Positions 56,440 to 64,000 of a stretch of DNA of 64,000 nucleotides are shown here, in pieces; the stretch's first letter is position 1; each line of letters begins with the position of its first letter. Both the position numbers and the translations under genes were made by a program. The notes under the pieces are model-generated. The model made no database searches and was not told where the DNA came from. It saw only the letters and a list, made by a program, of their open reading frames with translations. This DNA is from Paramarasmius palmivorus (lineage: Eukaryota > Basidiomycota > Agaricomycetes > Agaricales > Marasmiaceae): NCBI GenBank assembly GCA_037176845.1, contig JAYKXP010000012.1, positions 248,001-312,000 on the forward strand, read 5' to 3'.

Positions 56440-56803
56440 CAGCGCTTGTAATAATTGTAGAATAGTTACCAGCTTTTGCCCCATTGCGCCTTTGTTTATG
56501 GTAAACAAAACCCGCCCCACCAGTCGGGATCCCGACACTTGTGCGCCTCCCGCTATGCTTCACATTTGGACCATTCAAGATACATTAGTTTCAGTCTTTT
56601 ACGAGTTGAAGGGATTCTGGGTTTTCCAGGGCTTTGTGGGCTGCAGAAAGGCAATGTCGATGGTCGTCGCAGCTGGGAGGCATGGTGTTTCGGTGGGACC
56701 AATGACGCTATCCTTTCCGGAATTGGTAGCATTCTTGTTTGTCGTCAACAAAGGCGCAAGGACGTAAAACTTGAAAACTATTCTAGAATTATTACAAGCG
56801 CTG
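56440..56803. mobile_element. 364-bp MITE flanked by TA
   Basis: The ends are inverted repeats beginning CAGCGCTTGTAATAATT, 27 of 28 matches, and similarity continues more weakly for about 60 bp (GCGCCTTTGTT near both inner ends). TA flanks at 56438-56439 and 56804-56805. The ends CAG...CTG and TA target are Tc1/mariner-like. The interior has no gene. Its ends differ from the 53.2 kb MITE, so it is a separate family. Confidence 0.88.
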
Positions 56804-57017
56804 TATCATCTTTATATCTATATTGGTGTCATACTCAAGTCGGCCATTCGCCTTCTGACCCCTCCACACACCCCGAGACTCCGTCAGGATGACCGGGTGA
56901 CATGGCTTCATGTGACACTGAGCGTCGGCTCAGGTACTGAGGGCTTGGGCATAGTATATATAGCATCACCGCTGTGTCCCAGTCTTCTTTTGTTCCTCGC
57001 CGCCTGCCCATTCCAAA

Positions 57018-57576
57018 ATGCGCATAACCTACTTTTCTGTGATGACTTCGGTACAACATCACACGAGTCCTGAAATGGAATACATTCTGAGGACATTGGG
57101 CCAATCCTCGAAGGAAACGACTTCCACCTTACGAACGATAGCAGCTCTAGCGTTGGAGATATATGATCGCAATCATGTCAGTATCAGAGGTGTACCGATT
57201 AACGAGTCACGACCACGCTCACTTTGAAAATTTAGCCAGCACTGAACGATCCAGCACGCGATTTCATGCTCATACTCCAAAATGATTTTCGTTCATTTTC
57301 TCCCAAGTTTAAGTCCAATATGGATTAATTTCCATTACTTTGGATAAACATAAGCTGCATATTTTCCTGATGGCGTTTTCAGCTAACTTTATCTCTCGGG
57401 GCTATTGGGGAACGTGGGCTTTTGGATATCATGATGTGACCAGGATTCGTGCATGTTCCACTTTTATGCGCGACTTCATTCTTAGTGACGAAGACTCTTT
57501 TCAAGCATGTGATGGGTTAAAGAGTGATGCAGTAAGTCTCATTATCTATCCCGGAATAGCCCATTATTTTCCCTAG
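57018..57576 (+). pseudogene. Truncated helical-domain gene copy
   Basis: Exon 1 (57018 or 57042 to 57176) ends IAALALEIYDRNH at phase 0, and a TATATA element lies at about 56956. A short exon from 57236 reads PARDFMLILQNDF but runs into TAA without a phase-2 donor. A third piece near 57396-57531 has RACSTFMRDFILSDEDSFQA, matching LRDFIRSDD of the 55.1 kb copy. The copy seems to have lost part of exon 2. Confidence 0.5.
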
Positions 57577-57974
57577 TTATCACAGGACAAGCCCTGCGTT
57601 GAACGGTCTGTTTGCACAGCTTATGCCAATTTAATTCTCTAAGTCATAGGATATAATAGCGCGATATTCAACAGAGGCACACACTACAAGAAAGATCAGT
57701 CGTCTTCCCCACTGTTAGACTACGATAATGAAAGATCCGGCGGTTGATAGTGATAAAATGAAACCTAATTAGCGAAACGTAATAGTGGAATCAACTTCAT
57801 GCGAAACACGCTCGTTATGGTTGGATCCTACACGATGAACTAAGTATCAGCGCTTACAATGCGTAGAAGGGGTACTGCAATGAATTACCTCGTTCATAGC
57901 GGGGGTGTTCTGAGCAATGACCTCGTGAAAGTAAAGGTTAATGGACAGATAGTTACATGCCTCCTTAACACTCC

Positions 57975-58679
57975 CTAGTTGGCCGTTCCCTGCAATAACT
58001 TGTGCACACTTTTGGATGTGATGAGGTGAGATCGGTCGCTGGAGGCCTGGAGTGAGCGAACTCAGGACTCTGTTTAGCAACAACCTTACGTTGAACTCGT
58101 GAATAGCATCATACAGGGCGTTCTTGGTGTATCGCTGTATCATGCTCGAATCCCGGAAATATAACAAATATCTGGTTGGCCACCAACGTTTCTTCACAAT
58201 ACTAATGAATGTTTTGATCTCTTTGAGAAACCTGCAAAGCTTTAGGGTCAGAACCCAAGACGTTCAGGAATACTTACTCAATAAGACCAAACCCCTCTTT
58301 ATGCATGATCTTAATGTCATATATCGCCACTTCACGGGTCCAGCATGTTGCACTCGAATCTATGTTGTTTTGTTCAGCCACACCGTTGCGGCCAACCGAG
58401 GGATCTCTTTTGACTATGCGGACGATGATAAAAACGATTTCACAAACACGTTCGGCAAGCGTTGTGAGATTTTGGGCGTGGAGTGTCTAGAATGAGATTA
58501 AGACGGGATGCCTTATATCAGAATACAGCAAAGAAACGCACCATTGATGAGCTTGCTGCCTCTTTCCGGATCTCGATGGCATGTCCACATATACTTCTGG
58601 TAAACTCGTGGAAGCCTCTACTCTCTTCATCCTCCAGTATGTCTAAAATCTCGTTGGAGTTACTTAGACCAGCAGACAT
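57975..58679 (-). CDS. Small helical-domain protein
   Basis: Four exons on the minus strand (58679-58542, 58486-58278, 58231-58090 and 58046-57975) join in phases 0, 2, 0 to 186 residues. Exon 1 is 46 codons (EILDILEDEESRGFHEFTRS, then GHAIEIRKEA). Exon 2 has TTLAERVCEIVFIIVRIVK. Exon 3 has FLKEIKTFISIVKKRWWPTR and ends YDAIHEFN, like YKAIHSFN of the 36.4 kb gene. The last exon is a short polar tail without a G/N/Q motif. It is a domain-only member of the helical family, convergent with the truncated copy at 57.0-57.6 kb. Confidence 0.7.
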
Positions 58680-59920
58680 GATCAGTGGAGTGAGGACCGA
58701 ACAATAGATGATGGGTTGCAGATTGATAGCATTCACCAAGTAGGAGTTCTTAAATGCCAGGGATTACAGACTTTTGTCCATAAAAGAACCTAGGTATTAC
58801 CTTCGTGAGATAACGAAAAGGTATATAGTCAATGTACCTCAAGGCTCGGAGTTCCACTGTATTGTGCATAGAGATTGTTACATCTGTCGAGGTTCAGCAC
58901 CGGAGAGAGGTAAGGCACGATCGAAGCGGGTAGAGAGCGAGATCTACTTTTATGAATAAATTTCCGATGTAGCTATATATAACGAAGCGGATCTTCAGAA
59001 CCGTATGGTCAACATCGTCTGCCTGTCACTGATTGGGATTAGCGCCGGGCGCTAGTTGCGAGCGGAAAGAACGGGATATTAGATATTAGAAAACCTGCTG
59101 TGGACCGACGCGGGATAATCGAATAGTTCAGACCCGACATCGATTGAGCAGTATGAAACACCAGATATCCGGCAGTAGTCTGTGTACTGTTATGTGCAGC
59201 CTTTCACACACCCCGCTGCATAAATTCGAGTATATAGAGTTATTCTAAACTATTCAAAAACATGGCCTTGAATTTTACTGAATTTTTAGAATTTTATTGC
59301 TGCTGTCGGGCAATGACCGAGCAGCAAGGAAAGTTTCTGACGGTGTCACACCTCTCTGATGGGAATTTTTGCCATTCATTCGAGCCTCATTCATTACCGT
59401 GTTCCAAAATCCTCAATGTAACGGTCAGGTACATTCATACGGACGTATTCTAGCTTAGAAAATTTTCAGGAAGGACGATAATTCGTAGGAGGCCAAAAAA
59501 CGACCAGTTTCATTTCCTTGCGGTGTTCATTACCCTGCACCCCATAGTATATCCCGACCTTTATCGATCCGCCGTAGCGAGAGAAATGAAAACTGGCAAG
59601 ACTTGAGGTTGATGACTTCTCGGGCTCTATGCATGCCGCATACCACCGCCCGTCCCCTAGCGCGCCGATAGAATTCAAGTTGATCCCTCTGGGGGACACA
59701 GATATACCTCCGGAAGAACTGTGCCCTGTTCAACTTTCTGCGCCTAGCATTCGGACGTCGGTTCGCGGATACAATCAAAGCCCGAGCGAATTCGATAATC
59801 ATATGGTATAGGAAGTTGAGTTGTACTCACGGAGATAAAGAGCCCCGAGCTAAAGCCTTCCGCAAAAGTCGGAAGAGTTGTGAGCTCCGATGCACGCTTT
59901 CAGCAAATAGTAAATGTTGT
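58680..59920. other. No supported gene
   Basis: A 63-codon frame at 59262-59453 follows a TATATAG element at about 59230, but it has no family match or intron. The rest shows nothing. Confidence 0.4.
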
Positions 59921-60131
59921 ACTGTACTAATTCATTCATTTCAACTGGTCACGGTTACAAGGCCTGAAGTTTCTGGAAAATTTCGTTTGGTGACAGGTCA
60001 CTGGAGGGTCATCCAAACACTCGTGTTGAAGTCACAGCAAGCTTTGGCGCTAACGTCTCGAAATTGTCCTAAATCTGGCAATTTGGGCGCCAACCGCAAC
60101 CTTGCCATCCGAAATCAATGAAATAGTACTA
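59921..60131. mobile_element. Decayed relative of the 53.2-kb MITE
   Basis: The interior shares GGTCAC..TTACAAGG, TGACAGGTCACTGGAGGGTC-like text and TTGGGCGCCAA with the intact copy. The right end CCATCCGAAATCAATGAAAT matches the intact right arm with a few changes; the left arm is strongly changed. Many differences are C-to-T or G-to-A, as expected for decay of a methylated repeat. Confidence 0.65.
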
Positions 60132-61584
60132 ACAATCCATTGTGGGTGTCGAGGGCTCACACTTCGGATATATGCGACTGGGGTTTCAACAATAGGTATT
60201 AACTGGAAATCTCGTTTTCCGATGCTCATCAGTTTCACGCTCCGACCATCATACGTGCGCCAGTTGGTCCTCGATGCTATAACATGAAGAATAAGGTGCA
60301 AAGTCATCATGAGTCATCTTCTCAAAGGTTTCAGCCTTGTCATATTCCGTGCAGTTACAGGTTCACACTTTCAGGTCCACACGGAATGTTCGAAAGAGAA
60401 AGCCTCCCAATAGAAACTAATTAATCACTCATGTTTCATGACGGATTTGGGCAGCCTTGGCCGCTTTACAATCGTACAATAACGGCACAATCCGTGCGGT
60501 AGTACTAAGAGAGAGCAATAATACAGATTGCAGTTGTAATACATCTGTTGCGCCTATCAAGTAATAAGGGAATTGCAATACATAGTAACTCTTGTGTACA
60601 GCTCGTCGGTGTGAACTCTATTCTGTCCGTGCAACCTCTAGGTTGCGGAATCTGCCACGCACAAGGATCCAAATTCCAACGCTACTATCGACCATGACAG
60701 ATATGGACCCACATGTGTACTTGGTTCAGAATGTCAAGCTCGATCATTACATGACTCCTGATAACTCATAGGCTCTGATTGCTTTCCTAGAGCTAAAATA
60801 AGAAAGGCGCTAGCTGCTCGCATGCGAGCTCCTTTTCCCTGGCGCTTACTGACTCCTGAGGCAGGAGACACGGAGGCCCAATGTATCAAGGCAACGATAA
60901 AGCTCCGATGCTCCCAGCGGAGCACGAAGAGAGCACTATCATTTGATTTTACAACAGTCTTAGCCCGCTTTTTTTGCACTACACGGTCGTTGGAATCAAA
61001 CTTGCATCGAGAAATCGTGCAGCGCCGGTACATTCAAAAATAGCCATTCGGTATTCCGTGAATATCGTGACATAGCATTAGATTACAAGACAACCAAATC
61101 CAGTCGCTTCTGCTCAGTTGTCCATATGTAATAGCCAAATGTCCGTACATGACGAATTACTGTTGCTCACGTCTAGTAAGGACCTGGTGAACTGGATCAG
61201 TCTTGGTGTCAAGGTGAAGGATGTCGGGAGTGAGCCTTAGCACTTCGAATGAATACGGAAGTTGAACTGAAAGTTCATTCCAAAGTCAAGTGGAGGTCGT
61301 AATCCAGGCAGCGTTGAGGCCCGAGCCAAATGTGGCGGGATTCAAGCTTTGAGCGAGGTGATGGCATCCCGTAACCTCGAGTCTAGACCAAGTCGAGACT
61401 GACTTGTAGAAGTTGTGAATGATTGGACGCGCTGAGAGAGATAGAATACTCACCGTTATGTAGTAGAAAATAACAGAAAACGGACCACTATGGGTTCGCC
61501 GATATCAGATATACTTTATTCCAAGCTTGGAAGATTGACTTCGGAAGGGAGATACAGTTTCAGACCTGCAGTAATTGGCGAAGT
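60132..61584. other. No supported gene
   Basis: A 99-codon minus frame (60734-61033) has no motif. No repeats with clear ends are seen. Confidence 0.4.
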
Positions 61585-61960
61585 GTGAGGAATACTTACC
61601 CATTCGATGTACGATACCTATTGCTTATTCGTATATGTCTTGGGGTGGGTTCAAGTGCGATGTATTCCACGACCGGAGGTCAACAGCTTCGTCCAGGAGC
61701 GCAACCTACTAGTGAGCATTTCGACTGAAAGGAGTGTCCTGAATATCTCAGATACCTATGCGTTTGGGAGAATGTCAGCACAGTGCCTTGAAATTCCTGA
61801 GAACTAGTTGATGCGGCCTTTTGATAAGCTATCACTGTCAGTGCAATATCTTCATTTGTGGGCGCAGTCACCGAGAAAAGCGAGAAAAGAATGGGTTGTG
61901 ATGCTTCACCTCCCTAGCCCACACTTCAGGATTGAAATGTTTATTGGATGTTTACTTATT
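61585..61960 (-). pseudogene. Decayed kinase-like gene fragment
   Basis: On the minus strand, the frame with NEDIALTVIAYQKA and then EFQGTVLTF corresponds to NDIAMCQRAAFDALWDLQGT of the kinase-like gene at 51-52 kb. Further on, GACGAAGC and GTGGAATACATCG match the start of its second exon (SDE..., MEYIP), ending in a GTAAGT donor at the equivalent place. Frames are broken between these blocks. Identity is low, so the call is tentative. Confidence 0.45.
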
Positions 61961-62469
61961 TGAACGATGTTCGGTATTTCGAACGTGTCAGATTTAAAAG
62001 AAGGTGTGGTCGAAGCAGGTAGCATTGATTATCCATTAATTATGCAAGCTTCTCACGCATTTCCAACGGCTCTTAAGATCTCCCGAATGTTTTGCATTTT
62101 CCCACCCCTAGAAACAACCTTCCTCCAATGAAACCCAAATTTTCGTAAGACAACTTGGTCAAACTTGTGCAGAGCCATTCTGCCAGGTCCCTGAGAGTTT
62201 TACCTTCAACCCTTCTGTCTTGCCTCCGCCTCGATTTCGTGTCACTGGACATCCTCGAGCCTCTGTGACAAGCAAGGTATCTCCGCGTGACGCGCTTTCG
62301 AGTTCCGTAAGCCTCAGTGGCCCGACATGTGCCACCGTCACACAGCCGCCGGAAAGATGGCTTGAGCGTGAATTATAGCCTTCGCATTCGTATGTTGCCC
62401 GGCGTTTCATGTTCAAGTCCCCGAAGGTGGCGTCGCCAAATTCAATCTCGGACTTTCGCATTGAATCCA
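61961..62469. other. Intergenic, no supported gene
   Basis: A minus-strand frame of 103 codons (62159-62470) overlaps the promoter region of the next gene and has no motif. Confidence 0.4.
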
Positions 62470-62477
62470 TATAAATA
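62470..62477 (+). promoter_or_regulatory. TATA box
   Basis: TATAAATA lies 82 bp upstream of the ATG at 62559, a spacing close to that at 29656/29743. Confidence 0.6.
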
Positions 62478-62558
62478 ATCCCACCAGAACAAAGATAAAT
62501 CCGTCGTTTCCTGTCACTTGTACTTTATAATCTTCTCTTCCTGCACTCTGACTTGAAG

Positions 62559-63365
62559 ATGGCATCTAGTGGATCCATTCCCAGATCTCCATTTCACAGC
62601 ATGATTATCGCCAGTTTACAACATTCACAGAAAACCGAAACAAGTGTTATGCGCAGTCTTTGCGATTCAGCACTTGAGATAGACGAGCATGTCAAGGTAT
62701 GGGTGCTTGTCATTGGTTTATGCTCTATACATTATACGTTACCAATTGATTTCAGGTCATTGCCCCAGAAGGTGGCAACAAGGAACATCTATGGACGCTA
62801 TCAGAGCGGGTTTCTGAGGTTGTCTACCTCGTTGAACGCACTTTCACCAAAACCAAGGCTAGAAACTCGGCCGATGCCGTACAGGGAGTCATGTGGGATA
62901 TTCAACTGGAAGAACGAACCAAGGATCTACTAGAGTAAGTACTTATACATGAGGATTCTAGCCAACTAAATATGTTCCCACTATTTATACAGGTTGCTTG
63001 GTGAGATAAGGGTGTTCATTCAGGCTCAGAGGAACCGGTCTTTCATAGCGAGATTCATCTTGAAAGTCTTCCCATTTTTGGCCTGGCATGAATATAGAAA
63101 ACTCCAAAGATACAATAATATCAAGTTATACCAGGCCATCAAATCCCTCCACGTGCGTGTGCATGAATATTGAACTTTGTATAAAATCATAATCACATAT
63201 CTTTAGCCTCCAGCAGCCCCCGCCATCTTTCAAGGATTTGCTGGCATTGTGGCTGTCAAGGAGACGAGAACGCCTAGACTATTTCCCGTAGAAGACAACA
63301 CAGGTCTAAATATCAATGACTTCCTGAACAAGTGGATTGAAGGGGATAACGATAGAGGTGTATAA
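62559..63365 (+). CDS. Small helical-domain protein
   Basis: Four exons (62559-62696, 62756-62934, 62993-63152 and 63207-63365) join in phases 0, 2, 0 to 211 residues. Exon 1 is 46 codons and ends CDSALEIDEHVK. Exon 2 has LSERVSEVVYLVERTFTKTK. Exon 3 has LLGEIRVFIQAQRN and ends YQAIKSLH. The last exon has a short hydrophobic stretch (IFQGFAGIVAVK) and an acidic tail. The pattern is that of the MLKL/HeLo-like domain: ALEI.D.VK, NKE..., ER..E...LVE, L.EI..FI. No effector domain is attached. It is the best preserved domain-only copy in the window. Confidence 0.78.
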
Positions 63366-63484
63366 GGGTGAAGATTTACGTTACAATGCAATTCATCAAG
63401 GCACTCATGCTGTACAGGAATGTATCTTCAAATAGGAATGTACATATGATGGGACGAATCATAGCAACTTTACGGATGTGTGAC

Positions 63485-63766
63485 TTAAACATCTTCAGGT
63501 CCTTCTGAGCAGTCTGGGTAGGCAGATAGAATTAGAGAGTTACCAGACTGAATATTTATGGTAATATTGATATACGTCGAGATTTCTGGGACCATACGAG
63601 GAGGTATAGGTGTCTCTGGCATTGAATCATGAGCTTGTTGACCCTGAGGACTCGGTGGGCTCGAGGCAGGAGCTGTGTTATCGGAGATAGATCGTGTGAG
63701 AGGTGGTGATTGACAGAATCTTTGGCTTGACCCGGCATCTTCAGGACAGTAAGACTCAGTTACCAT
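63485..63766 (-). CDS. Partial SGN-motif protein exon
   Basis: An open exon starting at the ATG at 63766 encodes a Ser/Pro-rich stretch, then YINITINIQSGN, closely like TINIVKSGNSS of the 42.4 kb gene and INIVNLVRSGNSS of the 7.9 kb copy. A GTAACT donor follows the motif at about 63541. Downstream exons were not found; the helix and CaaX-like end are missing. It may be a fragment or a shorter member. Confidence 0.45.
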   Translation of the reverse strand: MVTESYCPEDAGSSQRFCQSPPLTRSISDNTAPASSPPSPQGQQAHDSMPETPIPPRMVPEISTYINITINIQSGNSLILSAYPDCSEGPEDV

Positions 63767-64000
63767 CCGAGAAGGGGTTTTTTTCCCACCATCACGCTAT
63801 TAGAGATGTCAATACATGAGACCATCACATTGTGAGAGTAAGCTGGCCTTGGGACTAAACTCCGTATCGCAGACTACACATCTCAAAAATGAGCGATATT
63901 CCTGGATTTTTGCGGCTTGACTGCGACGAGAAAATAATCCTTCGAGGAAGCTACATGGCCCCAGCCTCTTTGCCGCGAAACCATCAATTTCTACAAGCTT

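Noticed and set aside
62159..62470. 103-codon minus-strand frame
   Set aside because: Overlaps the promoter of the gene at 62559 and has no motif.
1..64000. tRNA or rRNA genes
   Set aside because: I looked for T-loop GTTCGA words with matching acceptor stems and found none that fold; a covariance-model scan would settle it.

Overview
The window is nuclear DNA of a filamentous basidiomycete, most likely an Agaricomycete. Its genes are cut by many introns of about 45-65 bp with GTRNGT/YAG borders. It encodes a fungal LAM/Ysp2-type sterol transporter with GRAM, VASt and TM segments. It also carries protein families I know as typical of mushroom-forming fungi: a TET/JBP-like dioxygenase, a stand-alone integrase-core protein, F-box proteins, a minimal kinase-like protein and Zn2Cys6 factors. 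Only the sterol transporter looks like a core housekeeping gene. The rest is accessory, duplicated and partly decayed. All exon models were built by hand from splice signals and reading phase. Layout: 0-9.3 kb holds two small minus-strand genes with an MLKL/HeLo-like helical N-terminal domain (1.0-1.7 and 2.2-2.8 kb) and two decayed copies of a coiled-coil family (6.5-6.9 and 7.9-9.3 kb). 9.7-10.7 kb is one copy of a segmental duplication whose other copy is at 33.0-34.0 kb; both contain dead Zn2Cys6 remnants. 12.9-16.3 kb is a ten-exon, 984-residue HECT-like gene, convergent with an F-box gene that has an acidic repeat tail (16.5-18.1 kb). 18.2-22.8 kb is repeat-rich. 23.2-28.2 kb holds a TET/JBP-like dioxygenase, an F-box protein and an integrase-core protein. 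29.7-32.2 kb is a nine-exon gene for a long helical protein with one hydrophobic hairpin, resembling alpha-helical pore formers. 36.4-37.3 kb is a small helical-domain gene ending in a G/N/Q motif. 37.7 and 39.3 kb carry divergent copies of a small single-domain protein. 40.3-42.1 and 42.4-44.4 kb are two minus-strand genes for membrane-anchored helical proteins, one with a C-terminal TM and one with a CaaX-like end. 44.8-48.9 kb is the sterol transporter. 49.4-50.4 kb is a second gene with the G/N/Q motif, and 51.1-52.0 kb is a kinase-like gene. 52.3-54.4 kb is a nested structure: a duplicated 3' end of the sterol transporter, split by a 1.87 kb terminal-inverted-repeat element with a 5-bp target duplication, which itself carries a 274-bp TA-flanked MITE. 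55.1-63.4 kb holds further small helical-domain genes, another TA-flanked MITE, a decayed MITE copy and a kinase-like relic. Taken together, at least seven helical-domain genes share one exon/intron phase pattern (0, 2, 0). They range from domain-only proteins, to proteins with a C-terminal G/N/Q motif, to membrane-anchored forms. A kinase-like protein and a pore-former-like protein sit nearby. This looks like a birth-and-death cluster of cell-death or allorecognition signalling components; that reading is inference. The TET/JBP, HECT-like and integrase genes suggest a second, transposon-associated layer.
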